Part shown: positions 32,876 to 43,653 of the stretch, piece by piece
How positions within the stretch are numbered: position 1 is the first letter of the stretch
Layout of the letters: every line of letters begins with the position of its first letter
Assembly (NCBI RefSeq): GCF_910594005.1
Contig: NC_057816.1
Location: 39,423,797-39,487,796, forward strand
Direction: 5' to 3'
Length of the DNA stretch: 64,000 nt
Origin: Cervus elaphus
Lineage: Eukaryota > Chordata > Mammalia > Artiodactyla > Cervidae
Notes under the pieces: generated by a model
Database searches by the model: none
Told to the model about the DNA's origin: nothing
Seen by the model: only the letters and a program-made list of their open reading frames with translations
Position numbers and translations under genes: made by a program

Positions 32876-33170
32876 TCAGTATAATGTAGAGGCTAAGACC
32901 TTGGCCTTTGGAGTTTCACTATCTGGACTTGGAATACCAGACTTACCACATTTTACCCCTATGATCAACTGGCTTATCTAGCTAACCTGACCTTTCCTCC
33001 ACATATATAGGTTTAATAGTGGTATCTACCACATAAGAAAAATGTAAGAATTATTTAAAATAATTATATATAATTAATTATATACCTATATGTTACATTA
33101 CATAGTATATGGAAAGCACTTAGGATGGTGCCTGACATATAGTAAGCCTCATAATCTCATTCTCTCCTTC
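32876..33170 (+). mobile_element. MIR SINE with an internal TA-rich insert
   Basis: Plus-strand MIR: AATGTAGAGGCTAAGACC, TTTGGAGTTTCACTATC, TAATAGTGGTATCTACCAC, GAAAGCACTTAGGATGGTGC, CTGACATATAGTAAGCC. A palindromic TA-rich piece (33060-33095, ATAATTAATTATAT) enlarges the middle. Confidence 0.8.
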
Positions 33171-33391
33171 CTCTAAGAACATCAAGTTCTATCTTAAAAT
33201 CATAGGGAATCAATAAAGGGCTTTTAACAAAGGAATAATTTGATCACAATTCTGTTTTACAAAAACTACTCAACTGACAGAATAATTGAAGTGTAGGGGA
33301 TTGTCAGACTAAATTAATGAAATACCTTACAGAATATTTTAAAGAAAAGAGGCTACTTATTTTCCTTTTTTCAATTGAGGTATAGCTGGCA

Positions 33392-33449
33392 TAGAGTCCA
33401 TGGGGTTACAAAGAATCAGACATGACTGAGTGGCTGACCAACAACAACA
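33392..33449 (+). mobile_element. BovA 3'-end fragment
   Basis: AGTCCATGGGGTTACAAAG, AATCAGACATGACTGAG, then (CAA)n. Only the last about 58 bp of a plus-strand Bov-type SINE, inserted between the L1 words TATAGCTGGCAT and AATTATACTACTTTTG. Confidence 0.8.
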
Positions 33450-34861
33450 GTAATTATACTACTTTTGGGTGTACAATATAGTGCTTCACCTTTTATATAA
33501 CTTCAGAAATGATCACCATGGTAAGTCTAGTAACCATCTGTTATCATATAGAATTGTTATGATACTGTTGACTATATTACCTATGTTATACATTACATTC
33601 CATGGCTTACTTATGAGTGGAACTTTGTCTCTCTTGATCTACTTCACTGATTTCATCTATTTCCCTCTCCCTTTCCCTCTGGCAACCACAATTTTGTTCT
33701 CTGAATCTTTGAGTTTATTCTTTGAGTTTATTTTGCTTCATTTGTTTTGTTTTTAGATTCCACATATTATGTGAGATGATACAGTATTTTTCTATGTATG
33801 ATTTAGTTCACTTAGCATAAATCCCCTCTACATCCATCCATGATGTTGCAAATGGCAAGATTTACTTTTTGATGGCTGAGTAATATTTAAATTCCTCATA
33901 TATAAATATATGAATGTACTATATATATAATACACACACACATACCACATCTTCTCTATTTATTCACTTCTCAATGGATACCTATGTTGCCACTGTAAAT
34001 AATGTTCCAATGAATATAGGGGTCCATATGTCTCTTTCAATTAGTGTTGTTTTTCCTAGCTAAATACCCTAAAATGAATTTGCTGGATCATATTGTGGTT
34101 CTATTTTTAATTTTTTGAGGAACCACCATTTTTCACAGTGGCTAGCACAATTTACATTCCCAACATATTATACTGGAGTTCATTTTTCTTCCCAACTTCC
34201 CAAAGACTTGTTTGTTATCATTCTTTTCGATGAAAGCCATTCTGACAGGTATGAAGTGATATCTCATTGTAGTATTGATTTGTATTTCCCTGATGATTAA
34301 TGATACTGAGGATCTTTTCATGGATCTTTTGGGTCTCTGTATGTCTTCTTCAGAAAAAAATATATATTCAGGTCCTCTGCTTATTTTTTTTATTGAATTT
34401 GGTGGTTGGTTTTTTGTTTTTCTGATACTGAGCACTATGAGATTTTTTTTCGATATTTTGGATATTAAAATATACCACTGGGTATCTTGCATCAGATATC
34501 AGACATATCATTTGTAAATACCTCTTCCCAATTGGTAGGTTGCCTTTTTGTTTTGTTAATGGCTTCCTTTGCTGTGTAAAAGCTTTTATTTGCTTAGTCC
34601 TATTTGCTTAATTTTACTTTTGTTGCCCTTGCTTGAGGAGACAGATGCAAAAAGACACTGCTAACACCAATGTCAAGAGTTTACTGCCTATGTTTTCTTC
34701 TAGGAGCTTTATGTTTTCAGGTCTTACACTGAAGTCTTTAATCCATTCTCAGTTTATTTTTGTATATGTTATGAAAAAGTGATACAGGTTTATTCATTTG
34801 TGTATATCTAACAAGTTGTAACAACAGGACTTTTTGAAAAAACTGCTTTTTCCCTATTACA

Positions 34862-35079
34862 CAGTCGACCTTTGAACCATACAGGATTGAATGGCATGGT
34901 TTTGTTTAAATATGGGTTTTTTTCAATAAATACATACTACAGTAGTACACTATAAACAGTTGGTTGAATCTGCAGGTGCAGAACCACAGATACGAGGGTC
35001 AACCACAAAGTTATACTCAGATTTCTGACTGCGCAGAAAGCTAGTGACCCTAACATCCCACACTGTTCAAACATCAACT
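34862..35079. mobile_element. Tigger/MER8-like DNA transposon (non-autonomous)
   Basis: Left end CAGTCGACCTTTGAACCAT and right end TGTTCAAACATCAACTA are inverted relatives. Internal words TTTTTTCAATAAATACATAC, TTATACTCAGATTTCTGAC and GCGCAGAAAGCTAGTGACCC match the 'gttgacccttgaac' class of short Tigger-type elements. TA-containing flanks fit TA target duplication. It interrupts L1 ORF2, so it is younger than that L1. The exact subfamily name is from memory and less certain. Confidence 0.7.
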
Positions 35080-36550
35080 ATATACTCTAGCCTCTCTGTC
35101 ATATATTTACTGATCATGTAAGTGTAGACTTATTTCTGGGCTCACTATTCTGTTCCATTGATCTATTGTCTGTTTTTGCACTGGAACCATACTGTCTTGA
35201 TTAATACAGTTTTGTAACATAGTTTGAAATCACTGAACATGATGCCTCCGTATTTGTTCTTCTTTTTCAAGACTGCTTTGGCTATTCAAGGTCTTTTGTG
35301 ACTCCATACAAATTTTAGGACTTTTTTCTAAACCTGTGAAAAATACCATTGGTATTTTGATAGGGACTACATCAAATCTCTAGGTTACTTTGGGTAGTAT
35401 GGACATTTTAATATTAATTATTCCAATCCACAAGCACAGTACAATTTTCTGTTTGTGTCTTCAATTTCTTTCATCATTGTCTTAAAGTTTTCAGAGTACA
35501 AAACTTTCATCTCCTTAGGTAGGTTTAATCCTAGCTATTTCCATTCTTTCTGATGCAATTGCATGTGGGGTTGTTTTCCTAATTTTTCTTTTGATAGTTT
35601 ATTATTAGTGTTTAGAAATGAAACAAATTTCTCTATATTAGTTTTGCATCCTGAAACTTTACTGGATTCATGTATTAATTTTAATAGCTTTTCAGTAGAA
35701 TCTTTGGGGTTTTCTATATATAACATCATGCCATCTACAAACAGTTACAGTTATACTTCTTCCTTTCCAATTTACATGCCTTTCTTTTTTTTTTGCCTGA
35801 TTGTTATGGCTAGAAAGTCCAATAGTATGCTGAAAAAAGTGGCAAGAGTGGGCATCCTTGTTTTGTTCCTGAAATCCTGATCTTAGAGGGAAACCTTTCA
35901 AGTTTTCTCTGTTGAATATGATATTAATTGCATATTTTTCACAAATGGCCTTTATTCTTTTGAAGTATATTTCTCTGTACCCACTTTTTGGAAAGTTTTT
36001 ATCATAAATTGATTTTGGATTTCATAAAAAACTTCTTATGCATCTGTTGAGATGATCATATGATTTTTATATTTCATCTTGCTAATGTAATATATCATTT
36101 TGATTGATTTGCAGATACTGAAACATTCTTGCATCCCTGTGATAACTTCTACTTGATCCTGTTCTACAATTCTTTTACTGAATTTTTAATTAATTTGCTA
36201 GTATTGTGTTGAGAATTTTTAAATATATGTTCATCAATGATACTGGCCTGTAATTTTCTTTTCTCATGGCACCATTTTCTGGTTTTACTATCAGGGTAAT
36301 TCTAGTCTCATACAATAAATTTGAGAGTGATGGTCCTTCTTCAGTATTTCAAAATAGTCTGAGGAGAATAGGTATTAATTCTTCTTTAAATGATTGGTAG
36401 CATTCATCTGTAAAGTTGACTGGTCCTAGGTTTTGTTAGGAGGTTTTTAAAATTACAGTTGTTTACAGTATTATACTAGCTTCAGGTATACAGTATAGTG
36501 ATTCAGTATTTTTGCAGATATATGTTATTACAAGATAATAGCCATAATTC

Positions 36551-36656
36551 CAGAGCTTCCCTGGTAGCTTGGCTGGTAAAGAATCCACCCTGGTTCAATT
36601 CCTGGGTCAGGAAGAACCCCTGGAGAAGGGATAGGCTACCCACTCTAGTATTCTTG
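36551..36656 (+). mobile_element. Bov-tA SINE, left part
   Basis: tRNA head (AGAGCTTCCCTGGTAGCTTG) with an internal gap in the box-B region, then CCTGGAGAAGGGATAGGC and CACTCTAGTATTCTTG. It stops at that point, where the head of a second Bov-tA begins directly. Confidence 0.88.
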
Positions 36657-36874
36657 GGCTTCCTTGGTGGCTCAGACAGTAAAGAGTCTGCCTGCAATGC
36701 AGGAAACCTGAGTTTGATCCCTGGGTTGGGAAGATCCCTTGGAGGAGGGCATGGTGACCCACTTCAGTATTTTTGCCTGGAGAATCCCCATGGACAGAGG
36801 AGCCTGGCAGGCTGTAGTCCATGGGGTCGCGAAGAGTCAGATACAACCGAGCGACTAAGCACAGCACAGCACGG
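36657..36874 (+). mobile_element. Bov-tA SINE, complete
   Basis: GGCTTCCTTGGTGGCTCAG head, TTTGATCCCTGGGTTGGG box B, BovA body and (CACAG)n end. It is head-to-tail with the partial copy on its left, giving a 1.5-unit array. Antisense frames of 64-86 codons here are shadows. Confidence 0.94.
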
Positions 36875-37179
36875 CCATAATTTCCTGTGTTCTCTCTCTT
36901 GCTTATCTGTTTTACACCTAATGGTTTATATCTGTTAATCCCAAAGCCCTAACTTGTCCCTCACCCCTTCCCTCTTTCCTTCGGTAACAAGTTCGCTTCC
37001 AATGTGGGTGAGTTTCTGTTTCTGAGCCTGTTTCTCTTTTACATATACATTCATTTGTATCATTTTTTAGATTCCACATATAAATGATATTATACAGTAT
37101 TTATTTTCTCTGACTTACTTCACTAAGCTTAGTATTCTCTAAGTAGAATTTCATTATTTTTATGGTTGAGTAATATTCC

Positions 37180-37181
<2 letters not shown>

Positions 37182-37216
<35 letters not shown>
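37182..37216. repeat. (TG)17 microsatellite
   Basis: Uninterrupted TG dinucleotides at the 5'-truncated end of the nested L1 tail. Long and pure enough to be polymorphic. Confidence 0.95.
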
Positions 37217-37218
<2 letters not shown>

Positions 37219-37947
37219 ACATACTATTTCTTCTTAATCTAATAGCTCATTGATGATGTTAGAGGAGTTTTTATTACAGATTCAATTTTACTACTAGTAA
37301 TCAGTTTGTTCAGATTCAGTATTGGAAGTTTACACATTTCTAGGAATCTATCCATATTTTCTGGGTTGTCCAATTCACTGCTGAAAAAAAGCTTTTAGTT
37401 TCATTGATTTTTTTTTTATTATTTTCTAGCCTCAACATCATTTATTTCCCCTCAAATTTATTAGTTCCTTCCTTCCACTAACTTTAGGCCTTTCTTTGTT
37501 TTTCTTTTTCTAGCTCCGTTAGGTGTAAAAGTTAGATAATTTGAGGTTTTCCCTGTTTCCTGAGGTAGGTCTGTATTGCTATAAATTTCCCTCTTAGAAC
37601 TCATTTTGCTGAGTCCCATAGCTTTGGTACATTGTGCTTGTTTTCATTCCTCTTAAGTTACTTTTATTTCTCCTTTGATTACTTTGTTGAGCTATTGTTA
37701 TTTAGCATGAGGTTCAGCCTCTGAATTTTTGTGTTTTCTTCTTGTAAATGAATTCTACTATCATACTGTTCTGGCCAAAATAGATGCTTGATAAGATTTA
37801 ATCTAATCTTAAAATTATTAAGACTTGCTTTGTAGTTTAGCCTGTGATCTACTTTGGAGAATGTTCCATGTGCATTTAAAAAGAATATGCATTATTGTGT
37901 TACTGTCAATTTCTCCCTTTATGTTTTATAATACTTACTTTATGTAT

Positions 37948-38192
37948 TTATGTGCCCTGTAGCTCAAATGGTAAAGAACCTGCCTGCAGTGCAGGAGACC
38001 AAGGTTTGTTCCCTGGGTTGGGAAGTTCCTCTGGAGAAAGGAATGGCAATCCACTCCAGTATCCTTACTGGAGAATCCCATGGCAGGCCACAGTCCACGG
38101 GGTCACAAGAGTCGGACACGTCTGAGCAACTAACACACACACATGTTGGCAGCAAAGAATCGGACACGACTTAGCAACCAGGCACACACATT
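37948..38192 (+). mobile_element. Bov-tA SINE with duplicated 3' end
   Basis: Head GCCCTGTAGCTCAAATGG, box B GGTTTGTTCCCTGGGTTGGG, body and CGGACACGTCTGAGCAACTA. After (CA)n and GTTGGCAG a second partial terminus follows, GCAAAGAATCGGACACGACT (38151-38190), again with (CA)n. The tail is therefore repeated once. Confidence 0.9.
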
Positions 38193-38233
38193 GGGAGCAT
38201 AGATACTGACATGACTTACATCCTCTTGTTGGG

Positions 38234-38598
38234 ATGATTTGGAGAAGACTCTTGAGAGTCCCTTGGACTTCAAGGAGATCCAACCAGTTCATCCTAAAGG
38301 AAATCAGTCCTGAATGTTCATTGGAAGGACTGATGTTAAAGCTGAAACTCCAATACTTTGGCCACCTGATGCGAAGAACTGACTCGTTTGAAAAGACCCT
38401 GATGCTGGGGAAAATTGAAGGCGGGAGGATAAGGAGACAACAGAGGATGAGATGGTTGGATGGGATCACCAATTCAATGAACATGAGTTTGAGTAAGCTC
38501 CGGGAGTTGGTGATGGACAGGGAGGCCTGACGTGCTGCAATCCATGGGGTTGTAAAGAGTCAGACACAACTGAGCGGCTGAACTAAACTGAACTGAAA
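38234..38598 (+). mobile_element. BovB 3' end
   Basis: GGAGAAGACTCTTGAGAGTC through CTCCAATACTTTGGCCACC to CTGAACTAAACTGAACTGA. The plus frame 38234-38530 (98 codons) preserves the BovB C-terminal region with L-K-L-Q-Y-F-G-H-L-M-R-R-T. It lies in the endonuclease part of the old L1. Confidence 0.93.
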
Positions 38599-40039
38599 AC
38601 TCTTCTTTGTTATAATTTTTATTTTAACATTTACTTTGTCTGATATAAGTATTGCTACCCCAGCTCTGTTTTTGCTTCCATTTACTTGGAATATTTCTTC
38701 ACATTCAGCCTGTGAAAGTCTTTGGATCTGAAGTGAGTCTCTTATAGGCAGTATATATATATGGATCATTTCTTTAAATCCATTCAGCCACTCTATGTCT
38801 TTTATGGGAACATTGAACCCATTTACATTTAGAGTAATTATGGATAAGTATGTAACTACTGCCATTTTTTAACTATTCTCTGGTTATTTTTGTGGTTTTT
38901 CACTGTCCCTTTCTTTTGCTCTCTTCCCTTGTGACTTGATGACTATCTTTAGCATTATGTTTAGATTCTTTTTTCTTTTGGGGGGTATTTATTTGTGTGT
39001 GTGTGTGCGTATCTATTACAGGTTTTTGGTTTTGTGGTTACTATGAAATATATAGAGAACAACCTAATGTATACAGTAGCCTATTTCAACATAAGTTTAA
39101 ATACTTCCTAAAAACCCTATATTTTTAGTTCCCCTCACATTTTATTTTTTTGATGTGATATTTTACATCTTTTTGTGTATCCCTTAACAACTCATTGTAG
39201 ATAAAGATAATTTCACTACTTTTTGTGAAACTTTGATAATTTCCTACTAACTTTGTAAGGGATTGATCCACTACCTTTCTACATGTTTGTCTTTACCAGT
39301 GAGACTTTTTTTCATAATTATTTCACTTGTAGTAGTAGCCTTTTCTTCACTGCTTAGAGAAGACCCTTTAACATTTCTTGTAAGGTTGCTCTAGGGTGAT
39401 AAACTCCTTTAGCTTTTGCTTATCTGGGAAATTCTCTCCAATTCTGAATAATAACCTTGTCAATAAAGGATTCTTGGTTGTACATTTTCTCCTTTCAGTA
39501 CTTTGAATATATCATGCCATTCCCTTCTGGCCTGTAAAGTTTCTGTTGAAAAATCAGTAGATGGCCTTATAGGACTTCCCTGATACATAACTAGTTGCTT
39601 TTCCCTTGCTTCCTTTAAAATTCACTCTTTAATTTTGCCATTTTAACTATACAATGTCTAGCTATGGGTTTCTCTTGTTTAGAACTGTGCTTCCAAGATC
39701 TGGATATCTGCTTCGTTCCTCATATTAGGAAAGTTTCCAGCTATTTTTTCATCAGATAAATTCTGTTCCACTTTCTCTCCTCCTTCTCCCTTTGGGACCT
39801 CTATAATGCAAATCTTAGAATGCTTGTTGTTTTACCAGAGGTCTCTTAAACTGTCCTCATTTTAAAATTCTTTTTCTTTTTTCTGTTAAGCCCAGGTGAC
39901 TTCTACTGTTCTATCTTCCAGATCACTGTTCCACTTTTCTGTATCATCTAATCTACCACTGATTTCCTCTAGTGCATCTTCTCAGGTATTGCATGTCAGC
40001 TCTTATTGGTTATTTTATATATTTTCTAACTCTTTATTG

Positions 40040-41567
40040 TTATGATGGTGTGATCACTCACCCAGAGCCAGACATCCTGGAATGCGAAGCCAAGTGGGCC
40101 TTAGGAAGCATCGCTATGAGCAAAGCTACTGGAAATGATGGAATTCCAGTTGAGCTATTTCAAATCTTAAAAGAGGATGCTGTGAAAGTACTGCACTCAA
40201 TATGCCAGCCAATTTGGAAAACTCAGCAGTGGCCACAGGACTAGAAAGTCAGTTTTCATTCCAATCCCTAAGAAAGGCAATGCGAAAGAATGTTCAATGA
40301 CCACACAATTGCACTCATCTCACACACTAGCAAAGTAATACTCAAAATTCTCCAAGCCAGGCTCCAATAGTATGTGAACCATGAACTTCCAGATGTTCAA
40401 GCTGGATTTAGAAAAGGCAGAGGAACCAGAGATCAAATTGCCAACATCCTCTGGATCACAGAAAAAGCAAGAGAGTTCCAGAAAAACATCTACTTCTGCT
40501 TTATTGACTATGCCAAAGCCTTTGACAGTGTGGATCACAATAAACTGTGGGAAAGCTCTGAAAGAGATGGGAATACCAGACCACCTGACCTGCCTCCTGA
40601 GAAATCTGTATGCAGGTCAGGAAGCAATAGTTAGAACTGGACATGGAACAACAGACTGGTTCCAAATTGGGAAAGGAATACATCAAGGCTGTATATTGTC
40701 TCCCTGCTTATTTAACTTATATGCAGGAAATGTGGGACAAAGCACAAACTGGAATCAAGACTGCCAGGAGAAGTATCAATAACCTCAGATATGCAGATAA
40801 CACCACTCTTCTGACAGAAAGTGAAGAACTAAAGAGCCTCTTGATGAAAGTGAAAGAGGTGAGTGAAAAAGTTGGCTTAAAACTCAAAATTCAGAAAACT
40901 AAGATTATGGCATCCAGTCCCATCACTTCATGGCAAATAGATGGGGAAACAATGGAAATAGCGATAGACTTTATTTTGGGGGGGGGGCTCCAAAATCACT
41001 GCAGATGGTGACTGCAGCCATGAAATTAAAAGACGCTTACCCCATGGATGAAAAGTTATGACCAACCTAGACAGTATATTAAAAAGCAGAGACATTACTT
41101 TGCTGAAAAAGGTCCGTCTAGTCAAAGCTACGGTTTTTCCAATAGTCGTGTACAGATGTGAGAGTTTGACTATAAACAAAGCTGAGCGCCAAAGAATTGA
41201 TGGTTTTGAATTGTGGTATTGTAGAAGACTCTTGAAAGTCTCTTGGACTGCAAGGATATTCAACCAGTGAATTGTAAAGGAAATCAGTCCTGAATATTCA
41301 TTGGAAGGACTGATGCTGAAGCTGAAACTTCAATACTTTGGTCACCTGATGGGAAGAACTGACTCAATTTAAAAGACTCTGATGCTGGGAAAGACTGAAG
41401 GCAGGAGGAGAAGGGGATGACAGAGGATGAGATGGTTGGGTGGCATCACTGACTCGATGGATGAGTTGAGTAAGCTCTGGGAGTTGGTGATGAACATGGA
41501 AGCCTGGCGTGCTACAGTCCATGGGATCACAGAGAGTGAGACACGACTGAGCAACTGAACTGAACTG
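40040..41567 (+). mobile_element. BovB LINE, 1.5 kb, 5'-truncated, perfect TSD
   Basis: Plus-strand BovB flanked by AACTCTTTATTG at 40028-40039 and 41568-41579 (12/12). It starts just before the RT domain. Frames: 39972-40244 (K-A-T-G-N-D-G-I-P-V-E-L-F), 40374-40634 (V-Q-A-G-F-R-K-G-R-G-T and F-C-F-I-D-Y-A-K-A-F-D), 40643-41011, and 41058-41270 (C-terminus). The catalytic box reads Y-A-D-N at 40790-40801; the second Asp codon is AAC, so this copy lacks RT activity quite apart from its truncation and several frameshifts. Antisense frames here are shadows. Confidence 0.95.
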
Positions 41568-41829
41568 AACTCTTTATTGAAGTTCTCACTGTGTTCATCC
41601 ATTCTTCTCCCAAGTTCAGTGAGCATCTTTATGACCATTACCTTGAACTCTATTGGGTACATTGCTTATCTGCTTCATTTATCTTTTTCTTGGTTATTAT
41701 CTTGTTCTTTTGTTGAAAATATATCCCTCTATTGTCCAATTTTACCTAATTATTTGTGTTTATTTATATGTAGTAGGTAGGTGTGTATGTCTCCTGGTTT
41801 TGAAGAAGTGACCTTATATATACATATAT

Positions 41830-42033
41830 GTCTTCCCTGGTGGCTCAGATGGTAAAGAATCCTCCTGCATTGCAGAAACCTGGGTTAGATCCCTGCAAAG
41901 ATCACCTGGAGGAGGGCATGGCAACCCAGTCCAGTATTCTTGCCTGGAGAATCCCCATGGACAGAGGAGCCTGGCAGGCTACAGTCCATGTGGTGGCAAA
42001 GAGTCAGACATGACTGAGTGACTAAGCACACAT
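41830..42033 (+). mobile_element. Bov-tA SINE
   Basis: TCTTCCCTGGTGGCTCAGAT head, box B partly deleted (GGGTTAGATCCCTGCAAAG), full BovA body to GACATGACTGAGTGAC. Inserted in the 5' part of the old L1. Confidence 0.93.
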
Positions 42034-42680
42034 GAGACCCAGCAGCATGCTCCCCTCTGGCCACTAGAGTCAGATGTTCCAGGATTATTACCTATGTGAG
42101 CTGCGTGCTTCCTTCTCTGGGTGTGGAACCAAATGCTGTGGGCATGCTGGAAGACAGGACTGGCCCCTGGCCTCCTGTGGTTGCTGCAGGCACAGAATTG
42201 GGCATGGTAGACCCCCAACACAGCTGGCTGTGTGGCCAGTAAGTGACTTCCATGGGTACAACAGTGGGTGGGCAGGCCTCTGGCAGTAACAGACTAAAGG
42301 GAGGATTTCAAAATGGTGCCCACCAGCACAGGTGTCAGCCCTATAGCACAAGATCACAAAAATTGCTGCCATCAGTATCACATTCCCAGGGAGGACTCCC
42401 AGCTGCCCTTTGTTGCTCCAGGGACTCTCTAAGATCACTAAGTGGGTCTGAGCGTAGCACCATTCAAGCTCCTGGGACTCAAAATGTGTGCGTTTTGGCA
42501 CACTTTTAAGAGTGAAGTCTTGGTTTCCTATAGCCCTTCAGCTCTCCTGCATGTAAGGTTTTCAAAGAAAGACATTTTATGTGCTCATCTTCCCATTATG
42601 GGACTCAGACCCTTCATTCCTCAGAGAGAAATTGCAGAGTTGTGATATACCTTGTGGACTACCACAATGGAGGGGGAAAA

Positions 42681-43315
42681 GCTACAATTCAGACAAAGAT
42701 GTGAAACCAAAATAAATATGGCTTTATTCTTTGTAGTTCTGTAGTTCTGAGAATTTTGATGGACAGCCACACCCCCATATTGTGTTTGCCCCATTTTTCC
42801 ATATATCCAAAGTCAATCCCCTCACCACATCCCCTCTGTCTTGAAATAGAAATCTCCCTAAAGATATTTGCTCTTTATCTTCTGCTCGTAGGTTCTCCCT
42901 TCGAAACCAAAGTGAAAGCCTAGCTGTCATTTCCTATCAGAAATGAATTCCTAGATCCATGCCTCTGCTAACTGTGGAGAGGAATCTAGTGTCCAGGACA
43001 ATGCACAAATCTCAAAATCCACTCAAGAAAGTGATTAGATTCATGATTAGATTATCCAGAGCACCTGGGGAAACCCAAGCTGGGAGGGACTGTTCAGGAA
43101 AACCAATCAAGACTTGACCTGGGATTGCCTTTGGTTTAGACTTCAGACAGTTTCCAAAGTGAAGTGTTCTTTTTCATTCTCAGAATATTTCTTCTACTGA
43201 TAATAGGAATAGGTAAATTTCTATGATGTCCAGGAAACCCTAGACATATGTAATGGGCTGCCTACAATAGAAAGGAGATAGAACCTAGGCAACTTTGGCT
43301 ATGTCCAGCTTAGAT
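42681..43315. other. Unassigned DNA
   Basis: Lies beyond the 5' end of the old L1. No gene, no known repeat. The minus frame at 42930-42724 has no family signature. Confidence 0.45.
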
Positions 43316-43573
43316 GTCCGGAGAAGGACATGTCAACCCACTCCAGTATTCTTGCCTAGAGAATTCATGGACAGAGGAGCCTGGTGGGCTGCTGTCCATG
43401 GGGTCGCACAGAGTTGGACATGACTGAAGTGACTTAGCATGCATGCATGCATTGGAGAAGGAAATGGCAACCCACTCCAGTATTCTTGCCTGGAGAATCC
43501 CACGGATGGAGGAGTCTGCGGGGTCGCACAGAGTCAGACACAACTAAAGCAAATTAGGAGCAGCAGCAGCATT
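43316..43573 (+). mobile_element. Bov-A2 SINE (BovA dimer)
   Basis: Two BovA monomers head to tail: the first from CGGAGAAGGACATGTCAACC to GTGACTTAGCATGCATGCA, the second from TTGGAGAAGGAAATGGCAAC to CAACTAAAGCAAATTAGG, then (AGC)n. The linker with 'catgcattggagaagg' is the signature of Bov-A2. The second monomer has a small internal deletion after GGAGGAGTCTG. Confidence 0.92.
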
Positions 43574-43653
43574 TCTACTAAAGTTTCCCATGTGACTTTC
43601 AATCTAATTGATACTTTCCACAGGCAGACTTTACTGACTACTCCAGACCCCAT

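Larger units (their letters stand above)
36459..37257 (-). mobile_element. Second L1 3' end nested in the old L1
   Basis: Minus-strand L1 tail: TTATACTAGCTTCAGGTATA, AGTATAGTGATTCAGTATT, then after two SINEs TAACAAGTTCGCTTCCAATG, TTAGATTCCACATATAAATG and GGTTGAGTAATATTCCATTG. It is bordered by GTTAGGAGGTTTTTAAAATT... (36435-36458) and GTTAGAGGAGTTTTTATTAC... (37258-37279), which read as an imperfect target-site duplication of about 22 bp in the host L1. Confidence 0.78.
33880..38865 (-). pseudogene. Old L1 ORF2 remnant
   Basis: Scattered minus frames in the right order. N-terminal endonuclease start at 38865 (L-S-I-I-T-L-N-V-N-G-F-N). RT downstream at 35729 (M-L-Y-I-E-N-P-K-D-S, directly after where the FADD box belongs). 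C-terminal part at 34492-34142 (M-K-R-S-S-V-S-L-I-I-R-E-I-Q ... C-W-E-C). Stops and indels occur throughout, and five later insertions split it. ORF2 supplies endonuclease, reverse transcriptase and a cysteine-rich tail in living L1s; nothing functional remains here. Confidence 0.75.
33364..42680 (-). mobile_element. Old near-complete L1 (L1M-type), multiply interrupted
   Basis: One minus-strand L1 can be followed through seven pieces: 33364-34861, 35080-36458, 37258-37947, 38193-38233, 38599-40039, 41568-41829 and 42034-42680. Order on its own strand: 5'UTR, ORF1 region, ORF2 endonuclease (start near 38865), RT, C-terminus, then 3' end at 33364 (TCAATTGAGGTATAGCTGG). The host sequence on both sides of each insertion reads continuously as L1. 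After removing insertions it is about 6 kb. It is far older than the ruminant BovB and Bov-tA copies that interrupt it. No intact frame. Confidence 0.82.
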
